Positions 23,842 to 32,809 of a stretch of DNA of 43,233 nt are shown piece after piece. Each line of letters opens with the position of its first letter. Position 1 is the first letter of the stretch. Source of the stretch: CAZUCE01 sp964619265 (GTDB taxonomy: Bacteria; Planctomycetota; UBA1135; GCA-002686595); the NCBI GenBank assembly GCA_964619265.1, contig CAZUCE010000037.1, forward strand, positions 1 through 43,233, given 5' to 3'. The notes beneath the pieces were generated by a model. The model did not search any database. It saw nothing but the letters and a program-made list of their open reading frames with translations, and was not told the DNA's origin. A program made the translations under genes and the position numbers.

Positions 23842-26800
23842 ATGCGCCTCAAACGGCTCGAACTCTTCGGCTTCAAGTCCTTCGCCGATCGCACTACGCT
23901 TGATTTCCCTGCAGGCCTGACCGGCATCGTCGGTCCGAACGGCTGCGGAAAAAGCAACGTCGTGGACGCGGTTCGCTGGGCGCTCGGAGAAACCCGCCCG
24001 ACCTCCATGCGTGGTGGGGAGATGACCGATGTCATTTTCAAGGGCTCCACATCTCGGCCTGGGCTGGGTCTGGCGGAGGTCACCTTGGTCCTCGACAATC
24101 AGTCCGAGATCCTGGTGGGCTACGGTTCGGAGGTCAGCGTCACGCGACGCGTGCACAAAAGCGGCGAGGGCGAGTACGAAATCGACGGCCGGCGCGTGCG
24201 GCTCAAGGACGTCAAGGACCTCCTGTTTGATACGGGTCTTGGCAGCCGCGGATACTCGGTGCTCGAGCAGGGCAAGATCGATGCGGTGCTTTCGGCCAAC
24301 CCGATCGAACGGCGGACGATTTTCGAAGAAGCCGCGGGGGTGAGTCGCTATCGCCAGCGCCGCAAGGAGACCGAAAGTCGGCTCAAGCGCGTGGATGCCG
24401 ACACCGAGCGGCTTGACGATGTGCTCGGCGAGCTCACCTCGCGGGTTCGCTCCCTGAAGATCCAGGCGGGCAAAGCCGAGCGGTGGATCGAAGCTCGCGA
24501 CCGTTGGCGGATTCAGGGCACACGCTTTGCGCGATTCTCAATCGAACGGATGGAGGGCGAGCAGGGCGATGTGCACGAGCAGCTCACCAACCTGACCGCG
24601 GAAGCCGCCGAATTGCGTGAACGACGGGTGGCCTCCGAGGCGAGCGTCCGCGAGCGAGAAGCTGAGCAGGAAGCACTGCACGAAGCGGTCGACCAGTTGT
24701 CCCGTGAAGCCGCCGGCTTGCTCGGCGATTTGCGGACCCTCGATGAGCGAGCGGCGCAGTTGCGCGAGCGGGCGCAGACCCAGGCGCAAGCGGCCGACGA
24801 GGAGCAGGCTCGGATCGTCGAGCTCGAGGAGCGCTTGGCCGAGCGTCGTACCGTGCTCGAGGCCGTGACCCTCGAAGAGCGCGAGCTGGAGAACCATGTG
24901 GAGCGCACCGGCGCCCTCGCCAAGGGCGCCGCCGATGCGCTTTCCGAGGCGGCCAAGCGCTACCGGGAAGCCCGCGACCGCTCGGAAGAGCAGTCGAAGG
25001 TGACGAACGAGCTGCTGCATCAGAAAACCGCGGCATTCCATCGCCTGCAGGGACTCGAGCAACGCTTGGAACCTCTGGCTGAACGGGTCGCCGAGGCGGA
25101 AGCCAAGTCGAACCATGCACGCGAGCGCGCCGAAGCTGCCGAGCAAGCGGTCAAGGAGCGCGGCGAGGCCCTCGAGGCCGCAGAACGCGAAGGCGCGGCG
25201 GCCGAAGCCGAGCTGGCCGAGGTCCGCGAACGACTGGAGGAGCTCGACGCTGAACACCAGCGCCTCGGGGCCGGGCAGCGCGAACTCGAACTTGAAGTGG
25301 CAGCGCGTCAAACCCGTCTCTCGTCGCTCGAGGACTGGGAGCGCGAGCGCGAGGGTTTGGAGGAGGGCGCCCAAGCGCTGCTGGCTCTGGCTCGCGGCGT
25401 TGGGGCAGCTGACGCCGGCGCGTCGGCGCGGCTCTACGCCGCCCAGTTGGACGGCGTCTTGGCCGATCACGTTCGCTGTGAAGCCAGCTTGGCGCCAGCT
25501 CTGGACGCGTGTCTCGGTGACCGCGCGCGAGCCTTGGTCGTGCGGGATGCCGCCACGGCCGCAGAGATCGGGGCGTGGATCGAATCCGAAGCTTTGGGGC
25601 GAGCCGAATTCGTCTATCGCGCAGATTCGACAAGGGCGGCTCGGGGCGGTGATTTGGTGCCCGGAGCGGTCTTGGATGCGTTCCGGGGTCGTCTGCTCGG
25701 TGCCTTGGCGGATGAAGTCGATGTTCGCCCGGATCTGAAGACCGCCGTGGCCGAAGCGCTCGGCGGCGCGCTGCTCGTTCGCGATCGCGAAACCGCTCGC
25801 GAACTCGATGGCCTGCTTCCCGGGCGCCGATTCGTCACCCTCGGTGGCGAGGTGCTCGAAGCCGGTCACGCCCTGTTGGGAGCCGAGCGTTCGGCGCCTG
25901 GCCCGGTGGCACGCCGGGTCGAGGCCGAAGAAGTCCGTGAAGCCCTGCGCGTCAGCCGGCTGTCCTTGGACGGAGTTCGGATCCAGTTAGAGCGCACCGA
26001 AGGCGAGCGCGAGTTGGCTCGCCAGCGCGCCAGCGCAGCTGCCGCAGAAGGGGAGCGCACGCGCCAGGCCGCTGCCGGAGTGCGGGCCGAAGAGCGTTCC
26101 GCGCGCGAGCGGCTGGAGGACTCACGTCGCCAGGCCCAAGAGGTCGAGCGTTCGGCTGAACAGGCGCTGGTCGAGCAGCAGCAGCTCACTGCGCTGATTC
26201 AAGAGACCGACCTCGAGCGCGAGGAGTTGGAAAAGCGCTTTGCCCTTGAGAATGGGCAACTCGAGGCCCTGGAGTCGGCGCGCGGCGAGCATGAGCGCCA
26301 CCGGGAAGAAGCCGGCCGCGAAGAGACCCGCGCGCGGATCGAACAGAATCGGTTGGTCGAAACCCTGCGGGCTTTGGTCCGCCGTCGTGAGGATCTTGGT
26401 CAAGGTTGCGCGGACGCGGCCGAGGAAATTGAGCTGGCCAGCTCGCGAAGCGAAAAGGCGCGCCGCGAAGCAGAGTCAGGGCTTGAGCGCGCTGGTGGTT
26501 TGGCCACCGAGCGCGAAGCTCTGGAGGCTTCACGGAATGCGCTGGACGAGCGGCTCACGGGGCAGCGCGAGACGGAGCGGGCCGGACGCGCAGAGATCGA
26601 GGAGCTGCGGCGCGCAAGCGAGCAGGTGACGACCGATCTCGAAGCGCGCTTGTCGCGCAACGGCGAACTAGAACTGGAACGCCAACGCCTGGAGCTTCAG
26701 CTCGACGAAGTCGTGCGGCGATTGGCCGAAGATTTCGAGTTGGATCGGGACCGGCTGTTCGATCTGGTTGAGGCCGATCCAGAATTGGAAGAAGCCGCGA

Positions 26801-27732
26801 CCGCGAAGGCGCTTGAGACCGAAGTGCAAGACCTCAAGCGCCAGCTCGACAAGCTGGGGCCGGTCAACTTGGAGGCTGTCCATGAGCTGGAAGAAGTCGA
26901 GGGGCGACTCACGTTCCTCACCGAGCAGCGTTCGGACCTGGCTCAGTCGCGCGCCGAGTTGATGGAGGCGCTCGAGAAGATCAACAGCGAGAGCGAACGG
27001 CTGTTTGCCGAGGCCTTCGAGGAGATCCGCGACAACTTCAAGCGCATCTTCCGCCTGTTGTTTGCGGGTGGCAAAGCCGACATCGAGCTAGAGCCGGACA
27101 AGCCGCTGTTGGAAGCAGGCATCGAAATTCAGGCACGACCTCCCGGTCGCGAGACCCTGCCGATCGGCCTTTTGTCCGGAGGCCAGCGGACCATGACCGC
27201 TTTGGCGCTGTTGTTCAGCGTGTTCCAGGCGCGCCCCAGCCCGTTTTGCATCTTGGACGAAGTGGACGCTGCTCTCGACGACGCGAACGTGGCCCGCTTC
27301 CTGGGTATGTTGTCCACGTTCCTTGGTGGCTCGCAGTTCGTCGTAGTGACCCACAACAAGGGCACCATGTCGGCTTGTGACCTGCTCCACGGCGTGACGA
27401 TGGAGACCAAGGGCGTCTCGAAGACGGTTCACGTCCAGCTTGCGGAAGTGGACGCCTTCGTTCCTGAGGCGACCGGCAGCGCAGAAGAAGTCGAGCGCGT
27501 TCGCGAGGAAGCGCCGCTGCTGATCGAGGATCCGACTGGCGAACAGATCGAGGATGAGCCGGAGGATCACCAACCCGTGGACCTGGCTCCCGAAGAGTCC
27601 GAAGCAGGGGACGAGGAGGAATTCGCCGATTCGGAGCCGGTCGTCGAATTGCAGCCGGTGGCCGCTGCGAACAGCGAGTCGGTCGGCACCGGCGAGTCTG
27701 CTGAATTCAGCGAAGAGATCGAGAGCGCCTGA
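23842..27732 (+). CDS. smc: Chromosome segregation ATPase SMC
   Basis: SMC dimers compact and segregate chromosomes with ScpA/ScpB. The 1296-residue protein has the full layout. Its N-terminal ABC half carries Walker A GPNGCGKS (31-38) and the family start MRLKRLELFGFKSFADRT. A first long coiled coil spans about 170-515, and the hinge about 520-690 (LDGVLADHVRCEASLAPALD). A second coil runs to about 1030. The C-terminal ABC half has the signature LLSGGQ (about 1110-1115), Walker B FCILDEVDAALDD and the switch His in VVTHNKGTM. Residues from about 1202 to the end form an extra acidic tail of some 95 residues rich in Glu, Asp and Pro, beyond the usual SMC end. The start ATG at 23842 is canonical. 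It follows the ATP-cone gene after 54 bases. scpA/scpB are not in view. Confidence 0.97.
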   Translation: MRLKRLELFGFKSFADRTTLDFPAGLTGIVGPNGCGKSNVVDAVRWALGETRPTSMRGGEMTDVIFKGSTSRPGLGLAEVTLVLDNQSEILVGYGSEVSVTRRVHKSGEGEYEIDGRRVRLKDVKDLLFDTGLGSRGYSVLEQGKIDAVLSANPIERRTIFEEAAGVSRYRQRRKETESRLKRVDADTERLDDVLGELTSRVRSLKIQAGKAERWIEARDRWRIQGTRFARFSIERMEGEQGDVHEQLTNLTAEAAELRERRVASEASVREREAEQEALHEAVDQLSREAAGLLGDLRTLDERAAQLRERAQTQAQAADEEQARIVELEERLAERRTVLEAVTLEERELENHVERTGALAKGAADALSEAAKRYREARDRSEEQSKVTNELLHQKTAAFHRLQGLEQRLEPLAERVAEAEAKSNHARERAEAAEQAVKERGEALEAAEREGAAAEAELAEVRERLEELDAEHQRLGAGQRELELEVAARQTRLSSLEDWEREREGLEEGAQALLALARGVGAADAGASARLYAAQLDGVLADHVRCEASLAPALDACLGDRARALVVRDAATAAEIGAWIESEALGRAEFVYRADSTRAARGGDLVPGAVLDAFRGRLLGALADEVDVRPDLKTAVAEALGGALLVRDRETARELDGLLPGRRFVTLGGEVLEAGHALLGAERSAPGPVARRVEAEEVREALRVSRLSLDGVRIQLERTEGERELARQRASAAAAEGERTRQAAAGVRAEERSARERLEDSRRQAQEVERSAEQALVEQQQLTALIQETDLEREELEKRFALENGQLEALESARGEHERHREEAGREETRARIEQNRLVETLRALVRRREDLGQGCADAAEEIELASSRSEKARREAESGLERAGGLATEREALEASRNALDERLTGQRETERAGRAEIEELRRASEQVTTDLEARLSRNGELELERQRLELQLDEVVRRLAEDFELDRDRLFDLVEADPELEEAATAKALETEVQDLKRQLDKLGPVNLEAVHELEEVEGRLTFLTEQRSDLAQSRAELMEALEKINSESERLFAEAFEEIRDNFKRIFRLLFAGGKADIELEPDKPLLEAGIEIQARPPGRETLPIGLLSGGQRTMTALALLFSVFQARPSPFCILDEVDAALDDANVARFLGMLSTFLGGSQFVVVTHNKGTMSACDLLHGVTMETKGVSKTVHVQLAEVDAFVPEATGSAEEVERVREEAPLLIEDPTGEQIEDEPEDHQPVDLAPEESEAGDEEEFADSEPVVELQPVAAANSESVGTGESAEFSEEIESA

Positions 27733-27780
27733 ACTCTGCCGTTTGGGCGCCTAGGCGCTGGAAGCCTATTGAGCGTTTAA

Positions 27781-27835
27781 GCGCTCGAGGCCGAATTGGC
27801 GCTCGAGTGCGGGGCCCGAATTGCGCTCGAGCGTG
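27781..27835. repeat. Tandem quasi-repeats built on GCGCTCGAG and CCGAATTG
   Basis: Two adjacent units of about 23 bases share CCGAATTG followed by GCGCTCGAG (CCGAATTG at 27791-27798, and again at 27816-27823 one base offset relative to its GCGCTCGAG). A third GCGCTCGAG stands just before them at 27781-27789. The word GCGCTCGAG starts at 27781, 27799 and 27823, spaced 18 and 24 bases. Such spaced palindromic words suggest a multimeric binding site or a small repeat family. Confidence 0.55.
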
Positions 27836-28180
27836 TGGATGCCGGGCGCCCGGGCGCGGGGGTCAAGCTGGGTCCCGGGCGTGGAACCGGGCCGGAGTCT
27901 TCAGGCGGAACGATCAGGGTCTTCCCCCTTGTTTTGAAGGGCGCATTCGGTTCGGTGGGCGAATTCGCTCTGGGGTAGGTCAGCCTGAAGCCCCGTTGCG
28001 CTGCGCCCCGAATTGGGCCGAAGGCGGAGCCCAAGGCCCTTCAGCTCCCGTGCGTGCCCTCTGCTTTCATCTCCGGGCACGAATCGGGCCGGTGGATGGA
28101 GCCAAAGGGGCTTCCGAGCCGATGCCCGAAGGAGGTCGAGTCTCTTCGGCTTCCACCCCACGACGCGGCCCTTGTGCCGC

Positions 28181-28186
28181 GGAGGA
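28181..28186 (+). promoter_or_regulatory. Ribosome-binding site of prkA
   Basis: GGAGGA at 28181-28186 stands six bases before the ATG at 28193. It is one of the few strong Shine-Dalgarno sequences in the window and fixes the prkA start. The longer open frame starting at 28013 has no such site and a Pro/Arg-rich extension. Confidence 0.8.
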
Positions 28187-28192
28187 CATTTC

Positions 28193-30292
28193 ATGGATCA
28201 GCCCCGCGATGTTTCCGCTCCGGGCGACCCGCTTGGGAATTCTCCCGAGCCGACGCCCAGGGCCACCGGCAGCCTTTTCGACTTAGCCCGATCGGGCCAG
28301 AGCCGCGAGCAGTACGCGGCACTCTCTTTCGAAGGGAGTTTTCAGGAGTACCTCGCGATCGTCGAGGAGCACCCCGAGACGGTGCGCAACTCCTGGATGA
28401 GGCTACTCGACATGATCGAGAGCCACGGCCATGAACCGGCTCGGCTGCGCGGAGGGTTCAAGCGGTGGGGGATCTTCGGCGATCCGTTCGATGGGGGACG
28501 CGACGCCATCTTTGGGCTAGACGAACCCTGCGCCAGGCTCGTACGGACGATTCGCGCCGGGGCGATGGGGCTTGGGCCGGAAAAGCGGGTGCTGCTGTTG
28601 CACGGGCCGGTGGGCAGCGCAAAGAGCACCATCGCGCGCCTGATGAAGCGCGGTCTGGAGGAGTACTCGCGGACTCCCGAAGGCGCCATGTACACCTTCC
28701 GGTGGGAGATCGACGGAGAGACGATTCCCTCACCGATGCACCAAGAACCGCTGCTGCTGGTTCCGGAGGAACCCCGCCGCGCGATGGTGGAAATGCTCAA
28801 CGAGCGTCACGATCGGTGCTACCGCTTGCGGATTGCTGGCGACCTCGACCCGGTCAGTCGCTACTGGTATCGCGAGCTGATGAAGCGCTACGACGGTGAC
28901 TGGGAAAAGGTGATGACCCACGTGCGAGTCGAGCGCATGGTGCTGTCCGAACGCGATCGAATCGGCATCGGCACCTTCCAGCCGAAGGACGAGAAGAACC
29001 AGGACTCGACGGAACTAACCGGGGACGTGAACTATCGGTTGATTGCGCTCTACGGATCCGATTCGGATCCTCGGGCATTCAACTTCGACGGCGAATTCAA
29101 CGTGGCCAATCGCGGCCTGCTTGAGTTTGTCGAGGTGCTCAAGCTCGATGTCGCCTTCTTGTACGATCTTCTCGGCGCGAGCCAAGAACACGTGGTCAAG
29201 CCCAAGAAGTTTGCCCAGGTGCCGATCGACGAGGTCATCCTCGGTCACACCAACGAGCCCGAATACAAGCGGCTGCAGGCCAACGAGCTGATGGAGGCCT
29301 TTCGGGACCGGACGATCAAGATCGACGTGCCCTACAACCTGGCCCTGTCGGATGAGGTCCGGATCTACGAAAGGCAGTTCGCGACCGACAACCTCCGCAC
29401 CAAGTTCGTGGCGCCGCACACGCTTGAAATCGGCGCTTTGTGGGCCGTCATGACGCGACTCTCGGACCCGACGCACCCGAGCCTGACGTTGCTTCAAAAG
29501 GCCCGCCTGTTCGACGGTGAAGAAGTACCCGGATTCGGCGCCGAGCACGTGCGCGAGATGCGTGAAGCTCAAACCGGAGAGGGCATGTTCGGAATCAGCC
29601 CGCGCTATGTGCAAGACCGCATCGCCGCCGCGCTGGTGCGCGAAGGCGACTACATCGGGCCGCTCGATATTTTGGAGACCCTGGCCGACGGCCTACGGCA
29701 CCATTCGCTGATCGCGAGCGAAGAGATTCGAACGCGCTATCTCCAGCTCATCTCCGTAGCCCGCGAGGAGTACGAGCAAATCATCAAGCGCGAAGTTCAG
29801 GTGGCCGTTTCGGCCGATCTGGACGCGACCGACCGGCTGTGCTCGAAGTACGTGGACAACGTCAAGGCTTACACGACTCGCGAGCGTGTCCTGGACGAGA
29901 AAGGGCGCGAGCACGAACCCGATGAGCGCTTGATGCGCGCAATCGAGGAAAAGGCCGAGATCCCCGAATCGCGCAAGGACGACTTCCGTCACGAGGTGAT
30001 GAACTACATCGCTGCGTTGCACATCGAGGGCAAGACCTTCGACTATCGTCAGAACCAGCGCCTGACTCGGGCTCTCGAACTAAAGCTGTTCGAGGATCAA
30101 CGGGATGCGATTCAGCTCACCAGCTTGGTCTCGACCGTGGTCGACCCGGGCACCCGAGAGCGGATCGAGGGCATCCGAGATCGGCTCGCCAGCCGATTTG
30201 GCTACGACGAGAAGAGCGCCGAGGACGTGCTGCACTATGTGGCCGACCTGTTCATTCGCAGCGGTACACAGCCGGAGCCCAAGGAGGAATGA
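28193..30292 (+). CDS. prkA: PrkA-family AAA+ serine protein kinase/protease (YeaG-like)
   Basis: PrkA-family proteins combine an AAA+ module with a kinase-like C-terminal domain. Kinase activity has been reported for several, and a Lon-like protease activity for the Bacillus member. They act in starvation, stationary-phase or sporulation responses. The 699-residue protein shows the N-terminal AAA+PrkA region with Walker A GPVGSAKST (138-146). Family blocks include FAQVPIDEVILGHTNEPEY, FRDRTIKIDVPYNL, FGISPRYVQDRIA and YVDNVKAYTTRERV. It starts with a disordered stretch of about 35 residues. The gene leads a tight operon with the DUF444 gene (4-base gap) and spoVR (5-base gap), the same trio found in many bacteria. 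Confidence 0.96.
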   Translation: MDQPRDVSAPGDPLGNSPEPTPRATGSLFDLARSGQSREQYAALSFEGSFQEYLAIVEEHPETVRNSWMRLLDMIESHGHEPARLRGGFKRWGIFGDPFDGGRDAIFGLDEPCARLVRTIRAGAMGLGPEKRVLLLHGPVGSAKSTIARLMKRGLEEYSRTPEGAMYTFRWEIDGETIPSPMHQEPLLLVPEEPRRAMVEMLNERHDRCYRLRIAGDLDPVSRYWYRELMKRYDGDWEKVMTHVRVERMVLSERDRIGIGTFQPKDEKNQDSTELTGDVNYRLIALYGSDSDPRAFNFDGEFNVANRGLLEFVEVLKLDVAFLYDLLGASQEHVVKPKKFAQVPIDEVILGHTNEPEYKRLQANELMEAFRDRTIKIDVPYNLALSDEVRIYERQFATDNLRTKFVAPHTLEIGALWAVMTRLSDPTHPSLTLLQKARLFDGEEVPGFGAEHVREMREAQTGEGMFGISPRYVQDRIAAALVREGDYIGPLDILETLADGLRHHSLIASEEIRTRYLQLISVAREEYEQIIKREVQVAVSADLDATDRLCSKYVDNVKAYTTRERVLDEKGREHEPDERLMRAIEEKAEIPESRKDDFRHEVMNYIAALHIEGKTFDYRQNQRLTRALELKLFEDQRDAIQLTSLVSTVVDPGTRERIEGIRDRLASRFGYDEKSAEDVLHYVADLFIRSGTQPEPKEE
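30281..30287 (+). promoter_or_regulatory. Ribosome-binding site deciding the TTG start of the DUF444 gene
   Basis: AAGGAGG at 30281-30287 is a near-perfect Shine-Dalgarno sequence inside the last codons of prkA. It stands nine bases before TTG at 30297. This makes TTG the likely start of the next gene rather than any in-frame codon inside prkA. Confidence 0.8.
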
Positions 30293-30296
30293 CGCT

Positions 30297-31418
30297 TTGA
30301 GCCCTTCGCCTCTGCACCGGATTGAGACGGACCACACGCGCTTTCGCGAGATCGTGCGCGGCAAGATCCGCGAGGACCTCCGCAAGTTCCTCTCGAACGG
30401 TGAGTTGATCGGGAAAATGGGAGACGGGCTGGTCTCAATCCCTGTTCCTCAGATCGAGCTGCCGCGGTTTCGGTTCGGCGACAACTCGGGCGGAGAAGGC
30501 CAAGGCGAAGCCGGCGATGGTGAGAGCGGCTCCTCCGGGGAGCAGGGCGATGGCTCTGCGCCCGGCCCGGCCGGAGAGGGGGAAGGCGAGCATATTTTGG
30601 AGGTCGAGGTCGATCTGGACGAACTGGCCGACATGCTCGGAGAGGAGCTGGAGCTACCCAGGATCGAGCCGCGTGGTGTGCGTCAGCTTGAGGCTGAGTG
30701 CGGCCGTTACAGCGGGCTGCGACCCAATGGACCGGATTCCCTGCGGCACTTCCGGCGCTCTTACAAGAACGCCCTGCTGCGCACGGTGGCCGCCGGCCGG
30801 TGGGACCCGGACAATCCAATCATCATTCCTGAGCGCGACGACTTTCGCTATCGGGCCAAGAAGGTCGCAAAGAAGCCGGATTCGGCGGCTGTGGTCTTTC
30901 ACATGATGGATGTCTCGGGGTCGATGGGACGCGAGCAGAAGGAAATCGTTCGCATTCAGGCCTTCTGGATCGATACTTGGCTTCGCCGGCAGTACGAAGA
31001 TCTCGCTGTGGTCTACATCGTCCACGACGCCGTCGCCCGGATCGTCGACGGCCACACCTTCTTTCACTTGCGCGAGTCCGGCGGGACGAAGATCTCCTCG
31101 GCCTACGAGTTGTGCCGGCGAATGATCGCCGATGAGTACCGGCCCGAGGATTGGAACATCTATCCATTCCACTACTCCGATGGCGACAACTGGTCGGCGC
31201 GGGATACGGAGGTATGCATTGGCTTGCTTGAGGACGAGCTGCTGCCGATCGCCAATCAGTTTTGCTACAGCCAAGTCAAGAGCGCCCATGGGTCGGGGCA
31301 GTTTAAAAAGGACCTGGATAGTGCCTTCGGGGAGCACGAATCCCTGGTGACCTGCGGCTTGGACGGTCGCGACGGCATTCCAGACGCGATTCGGGCTTTT
31401 CTTGGGCGAGGGAGATAG
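30297..31418 (+). CDS. yeaH: DUF444/YeaH-family protein with von Willebrand A-like domain
   Basis: YeaH-type proteins are encoded next to PrkA kinases and are thought to act with them; the biochemical role is not established. The 373-residue protein starts at TTG 30297 (MSPSPLHRIETDHTRFREIV, matching the family's R-F-x-x-I-V-R-G-K-I-R segment). Residues about 62-100 are a Gly/Glu/Ser-rich disordered linker. A vWA-like domain begins near 198 with the MIDAS metal motif DVSGS (205-209, in MMDVSGSMG). It contains the family blocks VYIVHDAVA, FFHLRESGGTKISSAYELC and NIYPFHYSDGDNWS. It is four bases after prkA and five before spoVR. Confidence 0.93.
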   Translation: MSPSPLHRIETDHTRFREIVRGKIREDLRKFLSNGELIGKMGDGLVSIPVPQIELPRFRFGDNSGGEGQGEAGDGESGSSGEQGDGSAPGPAGEGEGEHILEVEVDLDELADMLGEELELPRIEPRGVRQLEAECGRYSGLRPNGPDSLRHFRRSYKNALLRTVAAGRWDPDNPIIIPERDDFRYRAKKVAKKPDSAAVVFHMMDVSGSMGREQKEIVRIQAFWIDTWLRRQYEDLAVVYIVHDAVARIVDGHTFFHLRESGGTKISSAYELCRRMIADEYRPEDWNIYPFHYSDGDNWSARDTEVCIGLLEDELLPIANQFCYSQVKSAHGSGQFKKDLDSAFGEHESLVTCGLDGRDGIPDAIRAFLGRGR

Positions 31419-31423
31419 CACGT

Positions 31424-32809
31424 ATGCGCATCAAAAACACCCTGCCTAGCGCCCTCAAGTATCAAGCCGTCGTCATCGAGTCGGCGGCCCGCGATCGAGG
31501 ACTAGACTTCTTCGATGTGGTCTTCGAGCTGCTCGATGCCGACGCCGTGAACGGCGTAGCTGCCTACGGCGGATTCCCCGAACGATATCCTTCCTGGCGG
31601 TTCGGAATGGACTACGAGCGCCTGGCCAAGGGCTATCAGTGGGGGCTTTCGAAGATCTATGAGCTGGTGATCAACAACGATCCCACCTACGCCTACCTGG
31701 TCAGCTCGAACTCGCTGCTCGAGCAGAAGCTCGTCATGGCGCATGTCTACGGGCATGCCGACTTCTTCAAAAACAACGTGTGGTTCGCAGGTACCGATCG
31801 GCGGATGCTCGAGACCATGCGGCACTTCTCTACTCGGGTGCGCGCGCTGATCGACGAGCATGGGCAGGAGCGCATCGAGAAGACCCTCGACACGATGCAA
31901 TCCCTGGACGCTCTGATCGATCCCTTCTTGCCCCAGCGGCGGGCCAATTCAGGCGTCGACCGGCCGCGGCCGGCCCTGTCGGAACGTCGCCGGCAAGCTC
32001 TCGAGCAGTTTGGATTCGACGATCCGGATCTGACCGGCGAGCCCAAGCCCAAGGCCAGCGGGCTCGATCTGCCGACCGAGGACGTGCTCGGTTTTCTCGA
32101 GCGTCACGCTCCGCTTCGCGAGTGGGAGCGCGAGCTTTTGAACATGGTTCGAGCGGAGGCCTACTACTTCTTGCCCCAGCGCTGGACCAAGATCGCCAAC
32201 GAAGGCTGGGCGTGCTTTTGGCACTCCAAAATTCTCACCGGAGGCTTGCTCGAGCCCTCTGAGATCCTCGATTTCGCAGATACCCACGCGGGGGCGACCG
32301 CGGCTCAGCAGGGACAACTCAATCCCTATCGGCTTGGCTTGGCCCTGTGGCGCTATGCCGAGGAGCGCGGCGAAGACCTGTTCTTGATGCGGCGAATCCA
32401 CGGAGACGGCACGCTAATCGACGCCCTGGTCGACGAGGAATTCAGCCTCCGGTACCACGGCGTCCGTCCGGGCGGCGAACGGGCCGCTCGCGAGGCCGGA
32501 TTCGACTGGAAGGCCTGGAAGGCTCAGCTGCTCGCTGGCCTGCACTGGGGCGGTTCGCCGCGCATCGAACTGATCGGTTGCGACGCGGAACACCGCGGTG
32601 AACTCGTCTTGCGGCATCACCACGATGGCCGGGATCTTGAGATCTCGGCCGCCGAGCTGACGTTGCAGAACCTGGCAGCCCTGTGGCGCGGCCCGGTCGA
32701 ACTGCACACGCTGCTGGAGGAGGCGCCCGCCAAGGTGATCGTGGACGGAGACGACACTCGCGTAGAGCGTGCAGCGCCGGCCTCGGAGGCTGGCCCGAGC
32801 GCGTCCTAG
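31424..32809 (+). CDS. spoVR: SpoVR family protein (YcgB-like)
   Basis: SpoVR is required for spore cortex formation in Bacillus; in non-sporulating bacteria the YcgB homologue belongs to the PrkA-YeaH module. The 461-residue protein has the family features. There is an early FPERYPSWRFGMDYERLAKG block, YELVINNDPTYAYLV, and KLVMAHVYGHADFFKNN, whose conserved His residues resemble a metal site. RWTKIANEGWACFWHSKI and the C-terminal DLFLMRRIHGDGTLIDALVDEEF and LRHHHDGRDL follow. A GAGGGAGA ribosome site precedes the ATG. Its TAG stop is interleaved with the stop of the convergent transporter in CTAG at 32806-32809. Sporulation genes are otherwise absent, so a stress role is more likely. Confidence 0.95.
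   Translation: MRIKNTLPSALKYQAVVIESAARDRGLDFFDVVFELLDADAVNGVAAYGGFPERYPSWRFGMDYERLAKGYQWGLSKIYELVINNDPTYAYLVSSNSLLEQKLVMAHVYGHADFFKNNVWFAGTDRRMLETMRHFSTRVRALIDEHGQERIEKTLDTMQSLDALIDPFLPQRRANSGVDRPRPALSERRRQALEQFGFDDPDLTGEPKPKASGLDLPTEDVLGFLERHAPLREWERELLNMVRAEAYYFLPQRWTKIANEGWACFWHSKILTGGLLEPSEILDFADTHAGATAAQQGQLNPYRLGLALWRYAEERGEDLFLMRRIHGDGTLIDALVDEEFSLRYHGVRPGGERAAREAGFDWKAWKAQLLAGLHWGGSPRIELIGCDAEHRGELVLRHHHDGRDLEISAAELTLQNLAALWRGPVELHTLLEEAPAKVIVDGDDTRVERAAPASEAGPSAS

Larger units (their letters stand above)
27733..28192. other. Intergenic region with palindromes between smc and prkA
   Basis: About 460 bases without a convincing gene. The first 110 bases are packed with palindromes: GCGCCTAGGCGC (27747-27758), GAGCG/CGCTC around TTTAAG (27771-27786), and three copies of GCGCTCGAG (27781, 27799, 27823). 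The last copy sits in the longer palindrome CGCTCGAGCG. Further CGAATT-containing words appear near 27960 and 28010. It should hold the end of the smc transcript and the promoter and leader of the prkA operon, which in other bacteria responds to starvation. No clear sigma-70 promoter or T-tract terminator was seen. Confidence 0.5.

Noticed and set aside
24538..25869. 443-residue antisense frame within smc, rich in Leu and Phe
   Set aside because: It mirrors the Glu/Ala/Arg-rich coiled coil of SMC on the opposite strand (GAG/CTC codons), which produces Leu-rich antisense translations.
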